Shown: piece by piece, positions 50,312 to 58,288 of the stretch
Position numbering within the stretch: position 1 is the stretch's first letter
Layout: each line of letters starts with the position of its first letter
Source: DATJGR01 sp963780795
GTDB lineage: Bacteria; Pseudomonadota; Gammaproteobacteria; Pseudomonadales; Azotimanducaceae
DNA: 64,000 nt
Reading direction: 5' to 3'
Assembly (NCBI GenBank): GCA_963780795.1
Contig: CAWADH010000007.1
Location: 1 to 64,000 of the forward strand
Notes under the pieces: generated by a model
The model's database searches: none
Seen by the model: only the letters and a program-made list of their open reading frames with translations
Told to the model about the DNA's origin: nothing
Program-made: the position numbers and the translations under genes

Positions 50312-51219
50312 TGGCCGAGGCCGCAGTCGCGCTGCACGACGTCAGCAAGACGTTCAGTCACGTCGTCGCGGTCGATGGACTGTCGCTGAACGTCCCGCGA
50401 GGCGTCATCTACGGCATCCTCGGTCAGAACGGCGCGGGCAAAACCACCACCATCCGCATGCTCGTCGGCATCCTGCGCCCCGACCGCGGTACGGTGCGCG
50501 TGCTCGATTCGGACGATCCGTCGCGCATCAAAGGCCGTCTCGGCTACCTGCCCGAGGAAAAAGGTCTCTACAAGAAGATGCGCGTGCTCGATCTGGTCGC
50601 GTACTTCGGGCGCCTGAAGGGCATGAGCCGCGACGCAGCCTATTCGCAGGGTCGCCGGCTGCTCGACGAGTTCGAACTGGGCGACTGGCGCGATCAGAAG
50701 TGCGAGAGCCTCTCGAAAGGGATGGGGCAGAAAGTGCAGATCGTCGCGACGCTGATCCACGATCCGGAACTGATCGTGCTCGACGAGCCGTTCTCGGGGC
50801 TCGACCCGGTGAATGTCGAACTGGTACGCAACATCGTGCTCGCGCAGCGCGCGCGCAATCGCACCGTGCTGCTGTCGACTCACGTCATGGAACAGGCCGA
50901 ACAGATCTGCGACGGGCTGATCCTGATCAATCACGGCCGCAAACTGCTCGACGGCACGCTGAGCGACATCCGCCGCTCCGCCGAGCGATCCGTCTCGATC
51001 GACTACGACGGCGATGGCGGGTGCCTGCAAGACCTGCCCGGAGTGTTGCGCGTGAACGACGCAGGACGCCACGCCGAGCTGAGCCTGCGCAGCGACGCCG
51101 ACGCGCAAGCGATCCTCGCGTACCTGGTGAACCACCTGACGATTAGACGCTTCGACACGCGCGAGGCATCGCTGCACGAGATCTTCGTGCGCACGGTCGG
51201 AGACGACGGTGCGAGGTGA
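50311..51219 (+). CDS. ABC-2 transporter ATPase (NatA-like)
   Basis: A 302-residue ATPase. Walker A is GQNGAGKTTT, the Q-loop is near YLPEEKGLYKKM, the signature is LSKGMGQKVQ, and Walker B is LIVLDEPFSGLDP. The LPEEKGLY segment is characteristic of the NatA/YhaQ branch of sodium or drug exporters. It is followed by its permease, overlapping by 11 bp. Confidence 0.92.
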   Translation: MAEAAVALHDVSKTFSHVVAVDGLSLNVPRGVIYGILGQNGAGKTTTIRMLVGILRPDRGTVRVLDSDDPSRIKGRLGYLPEEKGLYKKMRVLDLVAYFGRLKGMSRDAAYSQGRRLLDEFELGDWRDQKCESLSKGMGQKVQIVATLIHDPELIVLDEPFSGLDPVNVELVRNIVLAQRARNRTVLLSTHVMEQAEQICDGLILINHGRKLLDGTLSDIRRSAERSVSIDYDGDGGCLQDLPGVLRVNDAGRHAELSLRSDADAQAILAYLVNHLTIRRFDTREASLHEIFVRTVGDDGAR

Positions 51220-52747
51220 CGTAACGAGACCCGATCCCGCGAAAGCGCTGCTCGTCGCTTCGCGCGAGTATCTCGAGAACGTCCGCACGCGCGGCTTCTG
51301 GATCAGCATCCTGATGATGCCGTTCATCCTCGTGGTGGTTTCCACCGCACCGATGCTGCTGAGCGATGCAGAGAGCGAAGCGCGCTTCGCCGTGCTCGAT
51401 CGATCCGGTTGGGTCGAGCGCGCCGTCGCCGCGCGCATCATTCACGACGACGTTACGCTCCTGGTCGCATCGCTCGCACGCAAGCAGCCTAACGAGCGGC
51501 CTGAGGCGCTGGTCGACCTGGGTTCGCTGAATACGTCCGAAGAGCGCACCGCGCTGGTCGACGCGACCGCGCACCTGCTGGTGATGATCCGCCAGGCCGA
51601 GCTCGCGATCGCCACACCCACTACGCCGGCCGAACGGATCGCAGCGTGGTGGCGCGATCACCCGGACCAGATCGCGAAACTCGCGCCGAACGTTTCGGCG
51701 GCGAAATACGCGTACGTGGCAACGCCGGGCGTCGACAAGACAGGCCTCAACCTGCTGCTCGCAAACGAGCAGCTGCTCGGTTACTTCGAAATTCCCGACG
51801 ACCCGGTCGCCGACGCATCCGGCGCCACGTACGTGACGCGCAAATTGACGAACCAGGACGTCCGAAACTGGTATTCGGCGCTCGTCACCGACGTGGTGCG
51901 CGACCGGCGCATCCGCGAGGAGAACATCACCGAGTCGGTGGCGGACTGGATTCAGACACCTGTGCGGTTCGCATCGGTGCGCCTCGACAGCAGCGGCGTC
52001 GAATCGAAAGCCGAACGCGCTGACACGCTCGGCCAGTGGGCGCCAGTAGCGTTCGTCTATCTGCTGTGGATATCGATCTTCTCGATTGCGCAGATGCTGC
52101 TGACCAACACAGTCGAGGAGAAGTCCAACAAGCTCGTCGAGGTGCTGCTGTCGTCGATCGCTCCGGTGGAACTCATGGCCGGAAAAATAGTGGGCATCGC
52201 CGCCACCGGGCTCACGATCGTCGGATCGTGGCTGACGCTGCTGCTCGCCGCGGCGTTGTGGCTCCCGCGTCTGCTCGGCGGCAGCGGCAGCGTCGATCTA
52301 TCGGGGTTGATCAACGACCCGACTTATCTTCTGTCGTTCATCGTCTACTTCATACTCGGCTATCTGTTCTACGCCGCGTTGCTGTGCGGTATCGGTTCGC
52401 TCGCGAACAACCTGAAAGAAGCGCAAACGCTGATGATGCCGATCCAGCTGCTGTTGATCGTGCCGCTCGTGGTGATGGTGCCGATCGGCCGCGACCCGAA
52501 CGGCCTGCTCGCGCAGGTGCTGTCGTGGTTTCCGCCGTTCACGCCGTTCGTGATGATGAACCGGGCGGCGTTCCCGCCTGGATGGATCACGTACGGCGGG
52601 ACCACGCTGCTGATGGTGGTCTCGATCGTTCTCGCGCTGCGCGGCGCCGCGCGCGTGTTCGAAACCGGCGTGCTGATGACCGGTAAACCGCCGCGGCTGC
52701 GCCACGTGTTCACGCTGCTGCGAGGCAACCGCAATGTCGCGCGCTGA
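51209..52747 (+). CDS. ABC-2 transporter permease (NatB-like)
   Basis: A 512-residue inner-membrane permease. One N-terminal membrane helix (RTRGFWISILMMPFILVVV) is followed by a large extracytoplasmic domain (~60-270), then five or six helices in the C-terminal half. EEKSNKLVEVLLSS is the family motif after the second helix. The GTG start lies inside the ATPase gene. It forms an exporter with the preceding ATPase. The substrate is unknown; NatAB exports sodium in Bacillus, but no claim is made here. Confidence 0.9.
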   Translation: MRGDVTRPDPAKALLVASREYLENVRTRGFWISILMMPFILVVVSTAPMLLSDAESEARFAVLDRSGWVERAVAARIIHDDVTLLVASLARKQPNERPEALVDLGSLNTSEERTALVDATAHLLVMIRQAELAIATPTTPAERIAAWWRDHPDQIAKLAPNVSAAKYAYVATPGVDKTGLNLLLANEQLLGYFEIPDDPVADASGATYVTRKLTNQDVRNWYSALVTDVVRDRRIREENITESVADWIQTPVRFASVRLDSSGVESKAERADTLGQWAPVAFVYLLWISIFSIAQMLLTNTVEEKSNKLVEVLLSSIAPVELMAGKIVGIAATGLTIVGSWLTLLLAAALWLPRLLGGSGSVDLSGLINDPTYLLSFIVYFILGYLFYAALLCGIGSLANNLKEAQTLMMPIQLLLIVPLVVMVPIGRDPNGLLAQVLSWFPPFTPFVMMNRAAFPPGWITYGGTTLLMVVSIVLALRGAARVFETGVLMTGKPPRLRHVFTLLRGNRNVAR

Positions 52748-53303
52748 TCGCCGCACCGTATCCCTCGCAGACCGCTTCGAGTTCGTCGAACGGATGAAGC
52801 GCAGCCAGCGGTTGCCGCCGCGCGGGCAATTCCGCGTGATCGCCGCCGACGTTCGCGGGCCGGCGCCGCAGCGCTTTCCGCACACGCTGTTCTTCTCGAG
52901 CCTGCTGGCTGCGCCGCTCTACCAGGAACTGGTCGCCGCGCACTACACATTGCCGGCGAACGGCAAGCACGGTCCGTTCAACATCGCCGAACTGACGCCG
53001 GCCGACTTCGTGCCGATCGACGCCGCGGCGTTGCAACCGCGCATCGAACGGCATCTCGACTACCGACGTTACGGCGCCGCACCCATTTCGCCCGAGCGGC
53101 GCCAGAACGTCACCGACTTCGTCGACCTGTTGGCCGCTCAGGCGTTCGAGATTTTCGCGCTGTCGCCGTGCGACTGGTTCAGCGATCCGCGCAACACCCG
53201 CTATCCGCACGAGTGGTCGCATGCGCTGCTCGAGTTCCACGAGTACGTGTTATTCGATACTCTGCACCGGAAACTCCTCTGCCTAATGTTGGCCTTTGAC
53301 TGA
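52734..53303 (+). CDS. Uncharacterised 189-residue protein between exporter and lepB
   Basis: I do not recognise the family. The protein is soluble, with no signal peptide or membrane segment, and carries GQFRVIAADVRGP, PANGKHGPFNIAELTPADF and a C-terminal HEWSHALLEFHEYVLFDT rich in His and aromatic residues. The HEWSH-EFHE spacing could bind a metal but is not HExxH. The only Cys are near the end (CDWF, CLML). It overlaps the permease by 14 bp and lepB by 8, so translation is coupled on both sides. Coding use matches the neighbours. Confidence 0.75.
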   Translation: MSRADRRTVSLADRFEFVERMKRSQRLPPRGQFRVIAADVRGPAPQRFPHTLFFSSLLAAPLYQELVAAHYTLPANGKHGPFNIAELTPADFVPIDAAALQPRIERHLDYRRYGAAPISPERRQNVTDFVDLLAAQAFEIFALSPCDWFSDPRNTRYPHEWSHALLEFHEYVLFDTLHRKLLCLMLAFD

Positions 53304-54012
53304 CGACACCGACAACGACCCAACCCGGCAACGCTTGACCCGCGTCTGGCGCGACTGGCGCGGCTTCATTCTGTTCATCGCAGTAATGGTGGTATTCCGC
53401 TCGGCGGTCGCCGACTGGAACCAGGTGCCGTCCGGCAGCATGAAGCCGTCGATCCTGGTCGGCGACCGCATCGTGGTCGACAAGCTGGCGTACGACCTGC
53501 GCATACCGTTCACGCTGACCCGGATCGCACGCTGGGCCGAGCCGCACCGCGGCGATGTCGTGACGTTTCCCTCGCCGCGCGATGAGACGCTTTACGTGAA
53601 ACGCGTCATCGGCATTCCCGGCGATACCGTAGAACTGCGCCGGAATCGCCTCTACATCAACGGCGTCGAAGCCCAGTACACGCCGCTGACGGCGGACGAA
53701 GTGGACGCGCTCGAGGTCGAGAACAAGTCGCAGTACGAATTCTTCCGCGAGCAGATCGGCACGATGGATCACATCATCATGCTGCGGCGGGATCGCGACG
53801 AATCCGCGTATCAGTCGTTCGCGCCGACGCAGGTTCCGGCCGGCAGCTACCTCATGCTGGGCGATAACCGCGACGACAGCGGAGATTTCCGCGTGATCGG
53901 CCTGGTGGCACGCGATCGCATCCTCGGGCGCGCGCACGCGATCGCATTCTCACTGGACTACGAACACCACTACGCACCGCGATTCGACCGGTTCTTCGGC
54001 GGCATTTCCTAG
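53296..54012 (+). CDS. lepB: Signal peptidase I
   Basis: A 238-residue inner-membrane protease that removes signal peptides. One membrane helix (GFILFIAVMVVFRSAV) precedes the catalytic S48 in PSGSMKPS. The general base is K102 in YVKRVIGIPGD. GDNRDDSGDFR completes the fold. It has one membrane helix where E. coli LepB has two. The start is TTG at 53296, since an in-frame stop lies 10 bases upstream and no ATG or GTG precedes the conserved part. It lies at the end of the exporter run and meets the convergent 54009 gene with a four-base overlap. Confidence 0.93.
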   Translation: MTDDTDNDPTRQRLTRVWRDWRGFILFIAVMVVFRSAVADWNQVPSGSMKPSILVGDRIVVDKLAYDLRIPFTLTRIARWAEPHRGDVVTFPSPRDETLYVKRVIGIPGDTVELRRNRLYINGVEAQYTPLTADEVDALEVENKSQYEFFREQIGTMDHIIMLRRDRDESAYQSFAPTQVPAGSYLMLGDNRDDSGDFRVIGLVARDRILGRAHAIAFSLDYEHHYAPRFDRFFGGIS

Positions 54013-54227
54013 CGGCGGAACAGCCGGATCAAGCCGAACAGCAGCAGCGCGACCACTCCTGCCGCGATCACGATCGAGACACTGGCGAGCAGATAGCCGA
54101 CCAGCTCATCGTTGCCGAGACCGAGCCGTCGCCCCACCCAATAGCTGCCGACGAGCGCCGCGAGCAGCCCGAGCAGCGTGCGCCACGGTCGGCGGGTGAA
54201 CCTGGGCTCGTTGTCGATCGAGGTCAT
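54009..54227 (-). CDS. Small two-helix membrane protein
   Basis: A 72-residue protein with a basic N-terminus and two hydrophobic segments (TLLGLLAALVGSYWVG and LLASVSIVIAAGVVALLLFGLI), ending RLFRR. The family is not recognised. The ATG is clear but the ribosome binding site is weak. Its 3' end overlaps that of lepB. The membrane topology pattern makes it more likely real than a shadow frame. Confidence 0.6.
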   Translation of the reverse strand: MTSIDNEPRFTRRPWRTLLGLLAALVGSYWVGRRLGLGNDELVGYLLASVSIVIAAGVVALLLFGLIRLFRR

Positions 54228-54287
54228 GTGGGCTGCCGGTGAGGCGACGCTGGTATTCTACGGCGCCTTCGCATCGAACCCGGCAAC

Positions 54288-55049
54288 GTGACGCAACCCG
54301 AACGCACGCCGATCTCCCAGCAACGCTTCGACGCCTGCATCGCTGCAGGCGCGCTGCGCGACGCGCTGGTCGACGCGTCGCTCGTGTGGCCGCAGGAATC
54401 GAGCGGACTCGAGATCCGCAACGTCGCGTTCGAGGGCACGCGATTCCGCCAGGCCGTGCTGGCAGAGGCCCATTTCATCGACTGCCTTTTCACCGATTGC
54501 AGTTTCCGCAGCAGCGATCTGAGCGACGGCCACTTCGAACGCTGTCAGTTCTACGACGCCGACGCACAGCTGAACTGCGACTTTTCATACGCGGTGCTGC
54601 GCAACTGTCGTTTCGAGGTATGCGACCTGACCACCGCGGTCTGCACCCGCACGCGCGCGTTCGGCATCGAACTGCGGCGCTGCCAGGCGTCGGGCATCGA
54701 CTTCTCACTCGCCGATTTCAGCCTGAGTGCCGGAGACTTCGCGACCGCGACGTTCACCGACTGCAATCTCGCATACGCGGACTTCAGCAAAACGGTGTTG
54801 ACCGGCGCGGTGTTCGCGGGAAGCCGGATGTCGCACAGCGTCTGGCACGATGCGTCGCTGAACGATGCAGACCTCTCGGGTTGCGAACTCGACAACATCG
54901 AGGCGCGCGGGCTCGACCTGCGTGGCGCGGATCTGCGCGATGCGCGCTTCAACCGGCTCGACCCGCGCGAGATCGATCTCACCGGCGTGCGCATGGACGC
55001 CGAGCAGGGTCTCGAAGTGCTGCGTACGCTCGGGATCGAGATCGACTGA
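54288..55049 (+). CDS. Qnr-like pentapeptide-repeat protein
   Basis: A 253-residue protein made of A(D/N)LXX-type repeats that form a right-handed quadrilateral beta-helix. Two blocks of repeats flank a short interruption, and the C-terminal LEVLRTLGIEID resembles the Qnr end. FIDCLFTDCSFRSSDLSD, CQFYD, FGIELRRCQASGIDFS and LAYADFSKTVL closely follow Qnr proteins, which mimic DNA and protect gyrase from quinolones. It is about 35 residues longer at the N-terminus. The start is GTG at 54288. Whether it confers resistance is unknown; chromosomal Qnr homologues are frequent in aquatic Proteobacteria. Confidence 0.85.
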   Translation: MTQPERTPISQQRFDACIAAGALRDALVDASLVWPQESSGLEIRNVAFEGTRFRQAVLAEAHFIDCLFTDCSFRSSDLSDGHFERCQFYDADAQLNCDFSYAVLRNCRFEVCDLTTAVCTRTRAFGIELRRCQASGIDFSLADFSLSAGDFATATFTDCNLAYADFSKTVLTGAVFAGSRMSHSVWHDASLNDADLSGCELDNIEARGLDLRGADLRDARFNRLDPREIDLTGVRMDAEQGLEVLRTLGIEID

Positions 55050-55059
55050 CGATCGGCGA

Positions 55060-55812
55060 TTAAGACGGATCTTTCGAGATCAGTTCCACTTCGAAGATCA
55101 GCGCTTCGTTCGGGCCGATCCGGTTGCCGGCGCCGCGCTCTTTATAGGCGAGTTCAGGCGGAACCACGATTCGCCACTTCGAACCGACGGGCATCAGCTG
55201 CAGCGCCTCCACCCAACCCGGGATGACGCCGTTCACCGGGAACGAGGCCGGCGACCCGCGCTCGACTGAGCTATCGAACACCGTGCCGTCGATTAGCGTG
55301 CCGGTGTAATGCGTCGTCACCGTATCGGTCAGGCTCGGTTTGGGTCCCTTTCCCGCGACGAGTATCTGGTACTGGAGACCCGACGCGGTCGTAACCACGC
55401 CTTCTTTCTTGCCGTTCTCGGCGAGATACGCCTGCGCGGCTGCGAGATTGGTTTCGGCGAGTTTGCCTTTTTCTTCTGCGCGCGCATCGTTCAATGCGTT
55501 CAGCGCGGCGAGCACCTGATCTTCCGGCACTTTCGCCTTCGTTCCACCGAAGCCGTCGTCGATGCCGGCCTGGAACGCCTTCGTATCGAGCGCTTTGCCG
55601 TATTGGTTATCGAGATTTCCGGCGATGTTGTAACCGAGGCCGTAGCTCGCTTTCGCCACTTCGCTCTCGAGCGCAGGTCCCTTCGCGGGCTCGGGCGGTG
55701 CAGCCTTCTGGCACGCGCCGACGCCGAGCGCGAGCGCGATCACGAGCGTCGTTTGTCCGATTGCGACGATCGATCCGCGGATCGCTACTTGCGAGGGCAA
55801 TGGAATCTTCAT
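55060..55812 (-). CDS. FKBP-type peptidyl-prolyl isomerase lipoprotein (Mip/FkpA-like)
   Basis: A 250-residue envelope chaperone. A lipoprotein signal ends with VGAC (C34). The N-terminal dimerisation helices (~50-130) follow with KASYGLGYNIAGNL. The C-terminal FKBP domain has VTTHYTGTLIDGTVFDSSVERG and VIPGWVEALQLMPVGSKW, with the active-site aromatic residues retained. It is convergent with the pentapeptide gene, 10 bp apart, and divergent from prc across a 194-bp gap that contains two short hairpins. Confidence 0.92.
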   Translation of the reverse strand: MKIPLPSQVAIRGSIVAIGQTTLVIALALGVGACQKAAPPEPAKGPALESEVAKASYGLGYNIAGNLDNQYGKALDTKAFQAGIDDGFGGTKAKVPEDQVLAALNALNDARAEEKGKLAETNLAAAQAYLAENGKKEGVVTTASGLQYQILVAGKGPKPSLTDTVTTHYTGTLIDGTVFDSSVERGSPASFPVNGVIPGWVEALQLMPVGSKWRIVVPPELAYKERGAGNRIGPNEALIFEVELISKDPS

Positions 55813-56006
55813 AAGGTTGTTTCCTCGTCCGGATTACATCTTCTTACTGCGGCTCCTAGAGCCTTCGAATAGGCTCCCTCGGGATCGTCGGGATCGGAAT
55901 CCGCAGAGTCTTGAGTGGGACCTCGGGGTGAGAGCTTCGTTCTCACGGAACCTAAGGTGCGACGCGGGCGTCAGAATACACGACTTGCAGTAGGCGGTGG
56001 TGATCG

Positions 56007-58253
56007 ATGTTAGATCGTAATCTCGGATTCGGTGTGTCCGCGCGATGCGCGACACGAATGCTCGGCGGCTTGATTGCGGCGTTGGCGACCACGCTCGCAC
56101 TCGCGGCGCCACCACCCGACACCGCGCCGCTTCCCAACGCAACCGCGACCACCACGGCCACGACGACGCCGCCCGCCGATGCGGCGACACCGGCTTACAG
56201 CTTCCCCATTCCGGAAGCACTGCATCCGCTCGACGTGCATCCGCGCACGAGCCTGTCGATCGTCGAGCAACTGCGGCACAACCACTATCTGCAGAAGCCG
56301 CTCGACGACGCTGCGTCGAGTGAGCTGTTCGACAAGTACATCGATCTGCTCGACAGCGGCCACGCGTACTTCCTCGCTTCCGACATTCAGGCGCTCGAGA
56401 AGTATCGCTATGCGCTCGACGACGCGCTGAAGCGCGGCGATCTCGACCCGGCATTCGACATCTTCAACCGCTATCAGGCGCGCCTCGAAGAGCGTCTCGA
56501 ATTCCTGATCACCGAGCTGGGTCAGGGTTTGCAGACGATGAACTTCAACACCAACGAGACCATCGAGGTGGAGCGCAAGCACGCGCCATGGGCGGCGACT
56601 ACCGCCGAACTCGACGACCTGTGGCGCAAACGCCTGAAAGCCGCCGTGCTCGGCATGAAGCTGAACGGCAAGCAGATCGCCGAAATCCAGGACGTGCTGA
56701 CGAAGCGCTACAAGAACCGCCTGAAGCAGGCGACGCAGACGAACAGCGAAGACGCGTTCCAGGTGTACGTGAACGCGTACGCGAGCACCTACGATCCGCA
56801 CACGCAGTATTTCTCGCCGCGTACGTCCGAGAACTTCAACATCAACATGTCGTTGTCGCTCGAAGGCATCGGCGCGGTGTTGCGCAGCGAAGACGACTAC
56901 ACCGAAGTGGTGCGCCTCGTTCCTGCGGGTCCGGCCGATAAAGCCGGTGCGCTGAAACCATCCGACCGAATCATCGGCGTGGGCCAGGGCGAGAGCGGCA
57001 AGCTGATCGACGTGGTCGGCTGGCGGCTCGACGACGTCGTCGAACTGATCCGCGGTCCGAAGGCGTCGGTCGTGCGGCTCGAGATCATTCCGGCCGCGGC
57101 GGAAGACAACAGCAAATCGCGCATCGTCAGCATCACGCGCAACACGGTGCAGCTCGAGGAACAATCGGCGCAGAAGAAAGTGCTGACGCTCCAGCAAGGG
57201 GGCACGTCGCACAAGGTCGGCATCATCGAGATCCCGACGTTCTACGTCGACTTCAAAGCGGTGCAGAACGGTGACCCCGACTACAAGAGCACCACGCGCG
57301 ACGTACACGCGTTGATCGATCAACTGAAGGCCGAGGGCGTAGAAGGCATCATCATCGACCTGCGCAACAACGGCGGCGGCTCGCTGCAGGAAGCCGACTC
57401 GTTGACCGGCCTCTTCATCAAATCCGGTCCGACCGTGCAGGTGAAGACCGCGAACCGTCGCGCGAACATCTATGCCGATACCGACGACGAGATCGCATGG
57501 GACGGTCCGCTCGCGGTGATGGTGAATCGCTTGTCCGCATCCGCGTCGGAGATCTTTGCCGGCGCCATTCAGGACTACGGCCGCGGTCCGATCATCGGCA
57601 GCCAGACATTCGGTAAGGGAACGGTGCAAACACTGATTCCGCTGAATCGCGGTCAGCTGAAGATCACGCAGGCGAAGTTCTATCGCGTTTCGGGCCAGAG
57701 CACGCAGCACCAGGGCGTGCTGCCCGACGTCGAGTTCCCCGAGGTCTACGACACCGACAAGATCGGCGAGAGTTCACTCGAAGACGCGATGCCGTGGGAC
57801 GAGATCAAACCGGCCGTCTACCCCCACGCAACGCAAGTGCAGACCGTGCTGCCGGTGCTGGTCGACAAGCACCGCGACCGCGTCGCGAACAATCCCGACT
57901 TCGAGTATCTGCGCGCGTTGATGGACAAGAGCCGCGAGAATGCGAAGAAGACGGAGATTTCGTTGAACGAAGCCGTCCGCATCAAAGAGAAGCACGACGA
58001 CGATGCGTGGCGTCTCGGCATCGAGAACAAGCTGCGCGCAGCAAAGGGCGAACCGCTGCTGAAGACGATCGAGGAACTCGACGCGAAGCTCGAAGCAGAA
58101 GAAGCGGAAGACGACGCCAGCGACAACTCGAAGAAAGGTCCCGAAGACGACGCCATGATCAAGGAAGGCGCGTACGTGCTGATCGACTACGTCAATCAGA
58201 CGCGTCAGATCGCGAGCATCGCTCCACCGAAGGTTGAAACTGCCCTGCAGTAG
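56007..58253 (+). CDS. prc: Tail-specific protease Prc
   Basis: A 748-residue periplasmic protease that degrades proteins with nonpolar C-termini and processes penicillin-binding protein 3 in E. coli. It has a signal peptide followed by a low-complexity Ala/Thr/Pro linker (~35-62). An N-terminal helical domain and a PDZ domain (SLEGIGAVLRSEDDYTEVV, GALKPSDRIIGV) precede the protease core. Catalytic S512 in RLSASASE and K537 in TFGKGTVQ are 25 residues apart, as in E. coli. The C-terminal domain has a Glu/Lys-rich coiled region. Full length. Confidence 0.94.
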   Translation: MLDRNLGFGVSARCATRMLGGLIAALATTLALAAPPPDTAPLPNATATTTATTTPPADAATPAYSFPIPEALHPLDVHPRTSLSIVEQLRHNHYLQKPLDDAASSELFDKYIDLLDSGHAYFLASDIQALEKYRYALDDALKRGDLDPAFDIFNRYQARLEERLEFLITELGQGLQTMNFNTNETIEVERKHAPWAATTAELDDLWRKRLKAAVLGMKLNGKQIAEIQDVLTKRYKNRLKQATQTNSEDAFQVYVNAYASTYDPHTQYFSPRTSENFNINMSLSLEGIGAVLRSEDDYTEVVRLVPAGPADKAGALKPSDRIIGVGQGESGKLIDVVGWRLDDVVELIRGPKASVVRLEIIPAAAEDNSKSRIVSITRNTVQLEEQSAQKKVLTLQQGGTSHKVGIIEIPTFYVDFKAVQNGDPDYKSTTRDVHALIDQLKAEGVEGIIIDLRNNGGGSLQEADSLTGLFIKSGPTVQVKTANRRANIYADTDDEIAWDGPLAVMVNRLSASASEIFAGAIQDYGRGPIIGSQTFGKGTVQTLIPLNRGQLKITQAKFYRVSGQSTQHQGVLPDVEFPEVYDTDKIGESSLEDAMPWDEIKPAVYPHATQVQTVLPVLVDKHRDRVANNPDFEYLRALMDKSRENAKKTEISLNEAVRIKEKHDDDAWRLGIENKLRAAKGEPLLKTIEELDAKLEAEEAEDDASDNSKKGPEDDAMIKEGAYVLIDYVNQTRQIASIAPPKVETALQ

Positions 58254-58288
58254 CCTTCGGTCGGGCGCAGCCCCGTTGCGCTTGTCAG

